DNA of 64,000 nucleotides from Nostoc sp. LEGE 12450 (GTDB lineage Bacteria; Cyanobacteriota; Cyanobacteriia; Cyanobacteriales; Nostocaceae): positions 1 through 64,000 of the forward strand of contig NZ_JADEXU010000021.1 of the NCBI RefSeq assembly GCF_015206895.1. Reading direction: 5' to 3'. Positions 29,702-38,927 of the stretch are shown in pieces; positions within the stretch are counted from its first letter, which is position 1; each line of letters opens with the position of its first letter. The position numbers were made by a program, and so were the translations under genes. The notes beneath the pieces are model-generated. The model searched no databases and was not told the DNA's origin. It saw only the letters and a list, made by a program, of their open reading frames with translations.

Positions 29702-31042
29702 CTAAAATTTCAGGTTATCGGCGCGGCTCATGGGTCGAGTGGGCTGATTTGCTGGCGGCTGGGCGAAGTTGTTATTTGATAAAATCGCGATCGCTCTAGC
29801 ATATTGCGGATCGCTCTTAGTTCCGATTAAATCTGGATTAGAAGCTAACTGCCGCTCTTGTGCCTCTGTCAAGTCTAGCTTGACATCTGGGGCAATCCCT
29901 TTATGGTTAATATCTGTTCCCGCCGGAGTGTAGTAATGGGCAATGGTAACAGCCAAGCCGGAACCATCTGCAAGTTCATGAACTGACTGCACTAGGGCCT
30001 TACCAAAGGTTTGACCACCTACGACTACCGCCCGCTTATTATCCTTGAGTGCCCCTGTGAGAATTTCACTAGCACTAGCTGAATTACCATCCACTAATAC
30101 TGCCAAGGGACGATTTGTTAGAGCAGTGCGATTAGCTTTAGTTTCTTCAGTGCCGCCCACACGATCTACTGTTTTGACAATTCCGCCGTCATTATACCAC
30201 ATCCGAGCAATTTCAATACTCGCTTGTAACAACCCGCCAGGATTGCCGCGCAAATCTAAGACATAAGAATCAACTTTCTTAGTGTTCAAATCACGGATGG
30301 CTCGTTGCATTTGCTCTGCGGCGTGGGCGCTAAATTCCCGCAAACGGATATAACCAACGCGGCGATTTCCTTCTTGTCTGAGGGTATAACGTACCGTTGG
30401 TACTTCAATACTTGCTCTTGTCAGTTTCAACTCAAAGGCATTTTGCCCTGCTCGTCCCAGCCGTAGTCTAATGGGAGTACCTGCTTTGCCACGAATTAAC
30501 TTGGAAGCGTCATCCACTTTCATTTTGAGAGTGGATTTGCCGTCAATTGCCAAAATTTCATCGCCTGCTTTGATCCCAGCTTTCAGTGCTGGAGATTTTT
30601 CTATGGCTTCGACGACAGTGAGGCGCTGAGTTTTTTCGTTTACTTCCATCCGAACGCCTATACCAGAGACTTCCCCAGATGTTTGGCTAGTTAGGGCTTC
30701 AAACTGTTTGGGGTCCATGAATCGAGTGTAAGGATCTCCCAACTTTTGTAAAGCTTCGCGGATGGCAGTGTATGCTTCTTCCCGGGAAGAATAGTCTTTG
30801 CTCAACAGGCTTTGTCTAGTTGCTTGCCAATCTTGTTGATTAAATTTACCATCAACATATTCATGATTTACCAGTTGCCAAACTTGGTCAACTATCATTT
30901 TTGGGCTGTCTTGTAGAGCTAAGGCGGCACGGACACCACGAGTCCAAGCGGAGCCGAATACAGACATCGTAGCAGTCGTAGCGATCGCTCCACCAATCAA
31001 GGCTACTTGGAGCGGTGAGTAACTTTTCGCAGATTGGTTCAT
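29702..31042 (-). CDS. Carboxyl-terminal processing protease, S41 family (Ctp)
   Basis: 446 aa serine protease of family S41A, exported or membrane-anchored by an N-terminal hydrophobic segment (about 10-40). It has a PDZ domain (about 120-200, with VSGIGVRMEVNE) and a C-terminal protease domain. The catalytic Ser lies in DGNSASASEILTGAL and the Lys in GQTFGKALVQSV, the usual Ser-Lys dyad. In cyanobacteria CtpA removes the C-terminal extension of photosystem II D1, and CtpB and CtpC have other substrates. I cannot tell by eye which paralogue this is. Gene order and an ATG at 31042 support the model. Confidence 0.93.
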   Translation of the reverse strand: MNQSAKSYSPLQVALIGGAIATTATMSVFGSAWTRGVRAALALQDSPKMIVDQVWQLVNHEYVDGKFNQQDWQATRQSLLSKDYSSREEAYTAIREALQKLGDPYTRFMDPKQFEALTSQTSGEVSGIGVRMEVNEKTQRLTVVEAIEKSPALKAGIKAGDEILAIDGKSTLKMKVDDASKLIRGKAGTPIRLRLGRAGQNAFELKLTRASIEVPTVRYTLRQEGNRRVGYIRLREFSAHAAEQMQRAIRDLNTKKVDSYVLDLRGNPGGLLQASIEIARMWYNDGGIVKTVDRVGGTEETKANRTALTNRPLAVLVDGNSASASEILTGALKDNKRAVVVGGQTFGKALVQSVHELADGSGLAVTIAHYYTPAGTDINHKGIAPDVKLDLTEAQERQLASNPDLIGTKSDPQYARAIAILSNNNFAQPPANQPTRPMSRADNLKF

Positions 31043-31352
31043 GTATATTAACTGGAATAATTGTGTTGTTGACAGTTTAGCAATCAGGCTTTCCAGAAAT
31101 TTTTAAGTTTTTATACCCCAAACTAAGCTATGCTTTCTTCATCATTTTTATCGTTGTAATGATGCTGAAAATACTGCATTATTAACAACCATTTCTCAGC
31201 TTTTTAGCCGTCTCCGGAAGGCTATACTGAAGATGTGACACTTTGATTAGCGTCATGTTTGTACTGATTCATTACTTTTATAAGATAGCACTTTGATCGC
31301 TTAATTGCAGCCTTGTTAGACAGCTATTAAATCAGGTTTTCTTACCGAAGTC
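31043..31352. other. Divergent promoter region (ctp / ydcF)
   Basis: 310-bp AT-rich gap between the divergent protease and YdcF genes, expected to hold both promoters. No specific site was recognised. Confidence 0.3.
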
Positions 31353-32051
31353 ATGAAACGTAAATTTACCATCAAATCGTTAATTTCTATTAAAAAAAAA
31401 ATTGCTAATCTGTGGCAATTGTTACAAAAACTAACTGGTGTATTGTACTTTGTCTTAGGCACTTGGCTGATTTTTACTACTATAACCTTAGTTTTTGCTT
31501 CTTCACAGCCAGTAGATGCCTTCTTAGTGCTTGGTGGCAGTATTCGTCGAGAAACTTATGTGGCCCAACTAGCAAAACAATACCCGCAAACCCCAATTTT
31601 AATTTCTCATGGTTCCCCAGACCCCTGTATATGGTTAATTTTTCAGCCGCAATTAGTAGAGTTACAAAACGTTTGGTTAGAAAAGTGCGCGAATTCTACC
31701 TTTGAAAATTTTTATTATGGTATTCCAATTCTCCGGCGTTGGGGAGTGCATAAAGTCATGTTGATTACTTCGCCAAGTCACTTACCCAGAGCTAAATGGA
31801 TGGCACAGATTCTCTTGGGCGCTCATGGTATTTGGGTAGAGCCTGAAATTGTTGAGGAGTCGGGTATTCCTGGGAATAATGAATCTTGGGGCAAAACTGG
31901 ATTAGATTTAACGCGTAGCCTATTGTGGGCAATTTTAAGTCAAATTATTCAACCGGAATGCTCAAATGTGACAAAGCTTGCCGAAGTAGATATGCAAGCT
32001 TGGGAGCATAAAGGTTTTCATTGTGAACACCAGGGGGGATTGGGGAGATGA
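31353..32051 (+). CDS. YdcF/DUF218 family protein
   Basis: 232 aa protein with an N-terminal membrane helix (about 28-50) followed by a DUF218/YdcF domain. The conserved pieces are VDAFLVLGGSIRRETYVAQL, TPILISHGSP, the STFENFYYG strand and LITSPSHLPRAKWM. YdcF-family proteins are thought to act on envelope precursors or bind nucleotide-like ligands; some are linked to vancomycin sensitivity and undecaprenol carrier recycling. No function has been shown for this group. The ATG at 31353 has no strong ribosome-binding site. Confidence 0.85.
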   Translation: MKRKFTIKSLISIKKKIANLWQLLQKLTGVLYFVLGTWLIFTTITLVFASSQPVDAFLVLGGSIRRETYVAQLAKQYPQTPILISHGSPDPCIWLIFQPQLVELQNVWLEKCANSTFENFYYGIPILRRWGVHKVMLITSPSHLPRAKWMAQILLGAHGIWVEPEIVEESGIPGNNESWGKTGLDLTRSLLWAILSQIIQPECSNVTKLAEVDMQAWEHKGFHCEHQGGLGR

Positions 32052-32084
32052 GGGCGAAGTTTAGTTTAAAGGGTGAAGGAACGA

Positions 32085-32170
32085 ACCACAGAGGCAAGGC
32101 AGCGCGGTCTTCTCCCAAAGGGAGAGGCTAGCGCCAAGGGGGTTTCCCCCATGAGCGACTGCCGCACAGA
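32085..32170. repeat. Nested-palindrome dispersed repeat
   Basis: GC-richer block with small inverted pieces (CTTCTCCCAAAGGGAGAGG, GCTAGCGC) and a CCAAGGGGGTTTCCCCC palindrome. The same words recur at 52390-52560. Such short mobile-looking repeats are common in Nostoc-type genomes. Confidence 0.5.
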
Positions 32171-32274
32171 GAACACAGAGTTGGAGAAAAAATGAGATGT
32201 TTAAGGGCTTTAGTCCTTATTTCCTAAGCACTTAAGTGTTTGGTACAAAATCTAGAAACTAGCTTGACTGAATA

Positions 32275-34083
32275 CTAATTCCTAGAACCTATTTTCAAAC
32301 TGGTTTTGATATTATTTACTAGTTGTAAGGAATAAAGGTTTGCATATACTCCTCTTTGCTCCATCAATTGTGTATGTGTACCTTGTTCAATGATTTGTCC
32401 TTGCTCAATGACTAATACCTTGTCTGCATTAGTGACTGTAGCCAGACGATGGGCGATGATAAAGCTGGTGCGACCTTGAAGTAAATTAGCGATCGCTTGT
32501 TGAACTAAGTTCTCTGTTTGGCTATCAATGTTACTAGTTGCTTCGTCCAAAATCAAGATGCGCGGGTTTACTAAAACTGCGCGGGCGATGCTGATTAACT
32601 GTTGTTGTCCTTTGCTGAGATTTATCCCCCGTTCTCCTAATTGCGTTTCATAGCCTTGGGGTAAGGTCAAGATAAAGTCATGAATATTTGCAATCTTTGC
32701 AGCCGCTTCAATTTCTGCCGTTGTTGCTTGGGGATTGCCAAAGGCAATATTTTCGGCAACGCTACAGCTAAAAATCATGGTGTCTTGTGAGACAACGCCA
32801 ATTTGACGACGTAGGCTTGCTTGTGTAACTTTTCGGATATCTATATCGTCAATTTTTATAGCACCGCCTGACACATCATAGAAGCGGGAGAGTAGGCTAA
32901 TTATAGTAGTTTTTCCTGCGCCAGTAGCTCCAACTAATGCGATCGCTTGTCCTGGTTCAGCGTCAAAAGTTACATTTTCTAAAACTTTTTGGCCGGGTTT
33001 ATACTCAAAATTGACAGATTCAAATTGAACTTTACCCTGAATTGGTGGCATTGCGATCGCGTCTGTGGCATCTTCAAGTTGAACTGGCTCATCCAAAAGT
33101 AGAAAAATTCTTTCTAATCCAGCTAATCCAGATTGTGCTTGAGTATAGAAGTTAGTGATAAGTTGGATGGGTTGAAAAAATTGCTGGACGTAAAACAAAA
33201 ATGCAGTCACAGCCCCCACAGTCATGATATTTTTATAAACGAGAAAGCCACCATAAGCTAATACAATCCCCCAAGTAAGTGTATTAAATAAGTCTATTGT
33301 TGGCAGGAAAGCAGCAGTAATTGCTGTTGCTTGAATATTAGCATTTCGGTTATCTGCATTAATTTTTTTAAACTCTTGAATGTTGATTTCTGCGCGGTTA
33401 AATGCTTGAACTTCTTGAATATTACTAATATTCTCTTCTAATTTAATTGAAAGTTGAGAAATTGTTTGTCTAGTAACGCGAAACTTTGCCCTCGCTAATC
33501 TGGCAAAAAACGCAGTTGTTAATAACATAATTGGCACAATCAGGTTAGTAATCAAACCCAATTGCAAGTTGATGGAAAGCATGAATATTGCACTTGCTAA
33601 TAAGCCAAAAAAGCTTCCAATAACTTGCGGTAGCATAGGGCTGAATACTTGATTTAAAGTATTAACATCACTCAGCAAGCGACTCATTAAATCACCCACT
33701 TTACTTTTATCATAAAAGCTAAGGGGTAATGTTTGTAATTTGTTCATGATATCTTGGCGTAATTGTGCGAGTAAATGCTGCATAATTACACCAACTTTAA
33801 CAATCAAAGTCCGATTGGATAAAAACCCCGTAAGGTATACTATTGTTAATACAACTAGCATCCATAACAGTCCTAACCAATTGCCTTTAAGTATCAAGTT
33901 ATCTATCGACCAACCAGTAAGCAAAGGTGCTATTGTTTGGGTAATAGAGCTAATAATAATTATTCCCAGGATGATGGGAATCTCTTTGATATATGGACGA
34001 AAATATTGACTGAAGCGGCGGATAACAGGTAATGGTGCATTTACTTGTGATACCGATTCAAAAATATTAATTTTTCTGTTCAT
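32275..34083 (-). CDS. ABC exporter half-transporter (catalytic-site partner)
   Basis: 602 aa type IV ABC exporter subunit: six membrane helices (about 35-325) then an ATPase domain. Walker A is GATGAGKTT, Walker B ends LILDEATSNID with the catalytic E514, and the switch histidine is H545 (IIAHRLAT). The signature is LSKGQ (K491), not LSGGQ. The upstream gene (34176-35906) has the opposite pattern, so the pair fits a heterodimer with one degenerate ATP site. The genes are 92 bp apart on one strand. The substrate is unknown; relatives move lipids, peptides or drugs. Confidence 0.93.
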   Translation of the reverse strand: MNRKINIFESVSQVNAPLPVIRRFSQYFRPYIKEIPIILGIIIISSITQTIAPLLTGWSIDNLILKGNWLGLLWMLVVLTIVYLTGFLSNRTLIVKVGVIMQHLLAQLRQDIMNKLQTLPLSFYDKSKVGDLMSRLLSDVNTLNQVFSPMLPQVIGSFFGLLASAIFMLSINLQLGLITNLIVPIMLLTTAFFARLARAKFRVTRQTISQLSIKLEENISNIQEVQAFNRAEINIQEFKKINADNRNANIQATAITAAFLPTIDLFNTLTWGIVLAYGGFLVYKNIMTVGAVTAFLFYVQQFFQPIQLITNFYTQAQSGLAGLERIFLLLDEPVQLEDATDAIAMPPIQGKVQFESVNFEYKPGQKVLENVTFDAEPGQAIALVGATGAGKTTIISLLSRFYDVSGGAIKIDDIDIRKVTQASLRRQIGVVSQDTMIFSCSVAENIAFGNPQATTAEIEAAAKIANIHDFILTLPQGYETQLGERGINLSKGQQQLISIARAVLVNPRILILDEATSNIDSQTENLVQQAIANLLQGRTSFIIAHRLATVTNADKVLVIEQGQIIEQGTHTQLMEQRGVYANLYSLQLVNNIKTSLKIGSRN

Positions 34084-34175
34084 GAATGACGATTTTATGT
34101 TAGAGAGTCTAGCAAGGTTGATTTGAGATATAAATAATTTTCTAGAAATCCAGAAATTAGCATTTCTATAAATAA

Positions 34176-35906
34176 CTAGTTTTTTAAGATGGCATTTTCA
34201 ATCAGCTCTGCACCGGAAGATGTTTTAACTAATTTACCTCGATCAATTATGAAAATTTGGTCAGCATTATTTACCATATTATTAATCCGTTGAGTGAGAA
34301 AAATTATAGTAAATTGACGCTGTTGCATCAGAACTTTGAAGCCTTCTTGAATTAATGCTCCTGTCTTCGCATCAACAGCAGAAAGACTATCATCTACAAT
34401 CAGAATTTTGTAATCATTTAGCAATATCCGAGCAATAGTAATTCTTTGCTTTTGCCCTCCCGATAAGCCAATTCCTCGTTCGCCGATAACAGTATCGTAA
34501 CTATCAGGGAGGCTAATAATAAAATCGTGAATTTGAGCAAACTTAGCTGCTTCAATTACCTTTGAAAGAGGTGCATCTGGTATTCCATAAGCGATATTTT
34601 CACGGATGGTTCCAGAAAATAAAGTTGCTTCTTGAGAAATCAAACCAATGTGAGAACGTAAACTGACTAAATTTAAAGAGCGGACATCATAACCATCAAT
34701 CTTTACTATTCCATTTGTTGCATCATAGAAACGTGGAATCAATTTAGCAAGTGTACTTTTACCTGCTCCCGTCGTACCTAAAATTGCCACTGTTTGCCCT
34801 GGTTGGATTTCAAATGAAATACTATTTAAGGTATTCTCATTGACTTCTGGATAGCGAAAATCAACATTTTCAAAAGAAATTTTTCCTTCGCATCTTTGCA
34901 AAAAGACTGCATTGGGAGATTCCTTGATGGCAATTTCTGCATCTATCACCTGATAAACTCTAGTAGCTGATGCTGATGCTTGAGCAACAGATTGAAATGC
35001 AAAAGTCGTCTGAAAAATTGGTTGGATGATAAATACTAAATAGGAATTAAAGGCAACTAGTTCGCCAATAGAAAAGTTGTGGCTGATTACCTCTAAACCC
35101 CCGTATCCAAAAATAGCAACTGCAAGTAAATTACTCGATAAAAAGATTATTGGAAATGTATCTCGCAGCGCATAAATTGTTTTGATACTTGTTGTGTGGA
35201 AATCTTCATTAGCAACGGCATAGCGTTTTATTTCTGTTTCTTGACGCACAAAAGCTTTGACTGCACGCACACCGAGTAAATTTTCTTTTAAAACTGCATT
35301 TAAATCCTCTAGCTGCCTCTGTGCTTGAGTAAACAAGGAAGTATTTTTTTGAAAAAATCCGCCTAATAAAATGAAGGAAATCGGGATAATTGCTAATGCT
35401 ATAAGTGCCAACTTCCAATTCATGAGTAGCAAAATTGTCGCACTACTGAATAATACGATCGCAGCACCGAAAATTTGCAGCAAGGTTGCACCAATAAAAA
35501 CGCGAATTTGTTCGATGTCATTATTAATACGTGTAAGCAGTTGTGATGTGGGTGTGCGATCGTAGTAGCTTAAATCTAAATACTGGGTTTGACTAAAAAA
35601 TTTATTCCTGATGTCATAAGCGATACTTTGAGATACTATCTCTGAAAAAAAACTTTGTCCAAAATTGAACAATCCCCGAATCAAAGCCACCAAAACCATC
35701 AATCCCCCACAAGTCAAAATCACTTGTAAGTTATTTTTGGCAATACCAGCATCAATTCCCCAGCGAATAATTTGAGGTGCAGCGATATTAGCAACTGTCG
35801 TCATTAATAAACTAGCGATCGCAGCTAATACCATTACTGGGTATTTTAGCAACATTTTCAAAATTCGCTTTAGTGCCTCAATAGGCACATCTGGTTTTCT
35901 TCTCAT
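34176..35906 (-). CDS. ABC exporter half-transporter (degenerate-site partner)
   Basis: 576 aa type IV ABC exporter subunit with six membrane helices (about 18-310) and an ATPase domain. Walker A is TTGAGKSTL and the signature LSGGQKQ is canonical. In Walker B, ILIVDDSLSAVD, the catalytic glutamate is an aspartate (D506), and the H-loop histidine is glutamine (Q539 in IIFLTQRINN). This subunit should therefore form the non-hydrolysing site of a heterodimer with the 602-aa protein downstream. It precedes that gene in a likely two-gene operon. Confidence 0.93.
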   Translation of the reverse strand: MRRKPDVPIEALKRILKMLLKYPVMVLAAIASLLMTTVANIAAPQIIRWGIDAGIAKNNLQVILTCGGLMVLVALIRGLFNFGQSFFSEIVSQSIAYDIRNKFFSQTQYLDLSYYDRTPTSQLLTRINNDIEQIRVFIGATLLQIFGAAIVLFSSATILLLMNWKLALIALAIIPISFILLGGFFQKNTSLFTQAQRQLEDLNAVLKENLLGVRAVKAFVRQETEIKRYAVANEDFHTTSIKTIYALRDTFPIIFLSSNLLAVAIFGYGGLEVISHNFSIGELVAFNSYLVFIIQPIFQTTFAFQSVAQASASATRVYQVIDAEIAIKESPNAVFLQRCEGKISFENVDFRYPEVNENTLNSISFEIQPGQTVAILGTTGAGKSTLAKLIPRFYDATNGIVKIDGYDVRSLNLVSLRSHIGLISQEATLFSGTIRENIAYGIPDAPLSKVIEAAKFAQIHDFIISLPDSYDTVIGERGIGLSGGQKQRITIARILLNDYKILIVDDSLSAVDAKTGALIQEGFKVLMQQRQFTIIFLTQRINNMVNNADQIFIIDRGKLVKTSSGAELIENAILKN

Positions 35907-36284
35907 AAGTAATTTTCTGTATTTAATATAGGTATTTAGCTAAATTGTATTTAAATTAGACAAACTAACTTTCTCTGGTTGGATAGATGTGTCGGTTATG
36001 TTGGCGAGATTCGCTTGTTTGACTTCATTAGCTGTAAGTAAGAGTATAAAAATTTAAGCTGCGTTGTATATTAACATTTTCTGCCGATAAAAAACACCTA
36101 AGCTGAGAGTTGTAAAATTACGAATTGCTGGTATAAATACCATCATGTTGATTTTTTGGCAATTAAAAAATATCTTCAATTCAGGTATTAACAGGTTGTT
36201 CAAAGTTACATACTTGTAACTGTTGTTGTGTTCATACTAGGAAATTTAATGGGTATAAGTTGAGCAGCCTTTCTTGAGCAAAAA
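35907..36284. other. Intergenic region, nothing recognised
   Basis: 378-bp AT-rich gap between the exporter genes and the methyltransferase gene on the same strand. It should contain the exporter promoter; I see no distinct element. Confidence 0.3.
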
Positions 36285-37352
36285 TTAGGGTTTATGACCA
36301 GTGATGATGCTCCAGTAACTCGAAGCTGGTTTAACTTCAATGTCGATAAAACCTGCTTGTTCTAACATCATTGACAATTCCTGACCTGAATATTGTTGAC
36401 CTCCCAACTTTAAAGATATATTCAAATTTTTAGCTGCTACTGGGAAAGGGCCTGTTTTTTGTTCGTTAAATAGCATCTCATGGAGGATAATCCGCCCTCC
36501 AGGTAATAGGCTATTAAAGCTTTTTTTTGTGAGGACTTGACATTTTTCTTGTTGCCAATGATGATAAACAGCACTATAAAAATGAAGATCGCCTACGGGG
36601 AAAGTATCACTCCACATATCAAACTCTTGTGTTGCAATCCGATTCTGTAAGCCATAATGCGTGATAAATTCCTGAGCTATTTCGCACACTGTAGGTAGTT
36701 CGAGAACAACGGCTTGCAAATTCGGCCATTTTGACGTTGCACCAATTGAATGAGCCGCCGAACCTCCACCAATATCAATAAACAATTTATATTCAGATAA
36801 ATCAATGAGTTCTGGCCAAATTAATGCGGCCGTCATACTTGGCCCATGCATACTAGAGATAAATCTACGGATAAATTTAACATTATTACCAAAGGTGATG
36901 GCACGCATAAAATCATAATTTTTACCCAAAGCTTCCATCACCTTTTTACCAGGAGAATTATTGGTAAACAAGGATTTTTTTAAAGTATCAAATGATGATA
37001 TATGCTTGCGTTCGTCAAAAATCATCATTTCTAATAAAGCACCGAAATATGTGGTACTACTTTCGACTAAATAGTCTTTTGCAAGAGGAGTAAGTGAATA
37101 ATAATTATTTTCTATCTTTACTAATTCAATAGATGCGAGAACTGCTAAAATAGCTTCTGCTGGATGTTGAAAAATTTTTAGTTCCTGGCAAATTTCTGAT
37201 AAAGTGCATGGTTTTTTAGATAAGAGAGGAAATAGTTTTATGTCATAAGCAACGAGCAATACTTGACGACCTGTATCTGCAAAAATAAGATTCCATAATA
37301 GTAGTTCGTCAGTTTTGGGTTTTTGAATTTTTATAGATGTAGTTGTATTCAT
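36285..37352 (-). CDS. SAM-dependent O-methyltransferase, COMT-like
   Basis: 355 aa class I methyltransferase of the type that methylates hydroxyl groups of small aromatic or polyketide substrates. The N-terminal third is a winged-helix dimerisation domain (about 10-100). The SAM site is LFIDIGGGSAAHSI (about 185-200). The later YHHWQQEKC carries the histidine that acts as general base in caffeate and hydroxyindole O-methyltransferases, and LLPGGRIILHEML is the family post-III motif. The gene is next to the stump of an acyl-CoA ligase and beside an ABC exporter pair, which suggests a decayed secondary-metabolite locus. The substrate is unknown. Confidence 0.88.
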   Translation of the reverse strand: MNTTTSIKIQKPKTDELLLWNLIFADTGRQVLLVAYDIKLFPLLSKKPCTLSEICQELKIFQHPAEAILAVLASIELVKIENNYYSLTPLAKDYLVESSTTYFGALLEMMIFDERKHISSFDTLKKSLFTNNSPGKKVMEALGKNYDFMRAITFGNNVKFIRRFISSMHGPSMTAALIWPELIDLSEYKLFIDIGGGSAAHSIGATSKWPNLQAVVLELPTVCEIAQEFITHYGLQNRIATQEFDMWSDTFPVGDLHFYSAVYHHWQQEKCQVLTKKSFNSLLPGGRIILHEMLFNEQKTGPFPVAAKNLNISLKLGGQQYSGQELSMMLEQAGFIDIEVKPASSYWSIITGHKP

Positions 37353-37568
37353 GATTTTTAGATGTGTTTGATGAGTTAATTGGAGTTTGAGTTAAAGTAG
37401 CAATCTTTTTAATGAACCGCAGATGCACAGGGACGGGTTCCCTGACTTGCAGCAACTGGCATGACGCAGAGAAAAGAATGAGGAGAGGTTTCAATGAATA
37501 ATTGAGAATTACTAGATTTATCTTAACTGTGTGGGAAAATTTAGAAATTTGTTGGATGTACTGGTAAA

Positions 37569-37786
37569 TTATTCGTCACGTAAAAATCGTATCATCACCT
37601 TGCCTGTAGGATTTTTGGGCAATGAATTCACAAATTTAATTGTTCGGGAATCTTGTAAGTTGCTATTTTTTGAGAGCAGAATTCCAGAATTTCTTTTTCT
37701 GTTATTTTGTGACCATTTTTAACTACAATATTGGCTTTCACTATCTCGGCTTTTATGGGAGCGGGAAGTCCATAAATAGCAAGGGA
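37569..37786 (-). pseudogene. C-terminal remnant of an acyl-CoA synthetase (AMP-binding enzyme)
   Basis: On the minus strand a frame reads IKAEIVKANIVVKNGHKITE and KEILEFCSQKIATYKIP; after a one-base loss it continues in another frame as TIKFVNSLPKNPTGKVMIRF to a proper stop. This is the mobile C-terminal domain of adenylate-forming enzymes, ending in the PKNPTGK motif with its catalytic lysine. The N-terminal 400 or more residues are missing. It sits just upstream of the O-methyltransferase gene on the same strand, so once may have been its partner. Confidence 0.75.
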
Positions 37787-37979
37787 CTAATTAGCATTCA
37801 GTAATTTTACTGTTGCCAATGCGTTACACAATATCCGACATTTTCATGCCAAACATCCACTTTTTCTGCTTATTTGTGTGCAGTTTTAATACCAGGATAA
37901 TGCAGAAAAGTGCATAATTAACGTTGTTTATTATCCAAAGGTGCAGTTCTATTAGATACTCAAGTAATATATATAAATA

Positions 37980-38267
37980 GCACCCAATGAGCAATTACCT
38001 CTTGTCATCGACACCAATGCACTCATCGCCAATAGTTGCATTTCACGCGGTACTAAATGGCAAGAAAACTCTTTTACCATCACGGGTTCTGGTGCTTTGA
38101 CTCCTAATCGTCCTGGGGTTTTGGTTTCTAACTACACAACTGGAGAAGTGAGAGGTGTCGAAACTACATCTCGTCCCTGGAAAAAAGGCGATCCGATTAT
38201 TGAACCACAGGGATTATATCGGCTGAATAATGGACAGTTGCTATTGAGTCGAGAATGTTCTAATTAG
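37980..38267 (+). pseudogene. C-terminal remnant of a TpsA/FHA-like exoprotein
   Basis: A 95-codon frame without a start codon reads LVIDTNALIANSCISRGTKW, then FTITGSGALTPNRPGVLVSN, and ends with DPIIEPQGLYRLNNGQLL and SRECSN before a stop. That is the conserved tail of cyanobacterial filamentous-haemagglutinin-like proteins exported by the two-partner pathway. The rest of the gene is gone. The matching TpsB transporter lies at 38928-40655 on the opposite strand. Codon use still looks protein-like, so the loss may be recent. Confidence 0.75.
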
Positions 38268-38309
38268 TGTTGATTCGCTAAAATCAAAACAAACTGGAAA
38301 AATCTGACT

Positions 38310-38888
38310 ATGGTAGCCATTCCCCAGCAACCGCCAAAAATGACCATTGAGGAATATTTTGCATGGGAACTCCAGCAAGAACTTCGTTACGAATATGTCA
38401 ACGGCAAAGTTTTTGCAATGACTGGTGGTACAATTCCCCACAATGATATTGCACTTAACTTTTACACAGCTTTACGCCCACATTTACGTGCTAGAGGTTG
38501 TCGAGTGAATGTGTCGGATGTGAAAGTACAAGTTACTCCTCAAAGTCCTTATTATTATCCTGATGTTATCGTCAGTTGCGACCCTCAAGACCTGAATGCC
38601 CGCAAATTTATTCAAAACCCGAAAATTATTGCCGAAGTCCTCTCCCCCAGTACAAGCGAGAAAGATAGGGGCGAAAAATTCACCAATTACCTGAAAATTC
38701 CCTCTTTACAAGAATATTTATTGATAGATTCGGAAAAAATTTCCGTCGAACGCTACTGTCGGGGAGAAGGCAAAATGTGGCTTTATTATCCCTACACTGA
38801 GGGAGATATGATTACCCTATCCAGCATCGAATTTGAGTTAGCGATCGCACCACTGTATGAAGATGTTAATTTTGAAGCAGAAGAATAG
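38310..38888 (+). CDS. Uma2 family (PD-(D/E)XK-like) protein
   Basis: 192 aa protein of the Uma2/DUF820 family, greatly expanded in cyanobacteria. It has TIEEYFAWELQQELRYEYVN, the PYYYPDVIVSCDPQD acidic motif and IIAEVLSPSTSEKDRGEK with the following NYLKIPSLQEYLLID. These match a restriction-endonuclease-like PD-(D/E)XK active site that looks intact. Function is unproven: some members are suspected of toxin- or transposon-related roles. The gene starts 42 bp after the exoprotein remnant, which may have been an insertion or deletion hotspot. Confidence 0.9.
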   Translation: MVAIPQQPPKMTIEEYFAWELQQELRYEYVNGKVFAMTGGTIPHNDIALNFYTALRPHLRARGCRVNVSDVKVQVTPQSPYYYPDVIVSCDPQDLNARKFIQNPKIIAEVLSPSTSEKDRGEKFTNYLKIPSLQEYLLIDSEKISVERYCRGEGKMWLYYPYTEGDMITLSSIEFELAIAPLYEDVNFEAEE

Positions 38889-38927
38889 CTTGATTTATAG
38901 TGCGATCGCTTTTTCTGTAGATGTGGT

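Larger units (their letters stand above)
37353..38309. other. Gene-poor stretch with two pseudogene stumps
   Basis: About 960 bp without an intact gene. It holds the acyl-CoA ligase remnant (37569-37786) and the exoprotein remnant (37980-38267). Between them, the AT-rich sequence shows nothing else I can name. Confidence 0.4.

Noticed and set aside
37531-37722. Plus-strand 63-codon frame
   Set aside because: It lies antisense to the acyl-CoA ligase remnant, which explains the open frame better.
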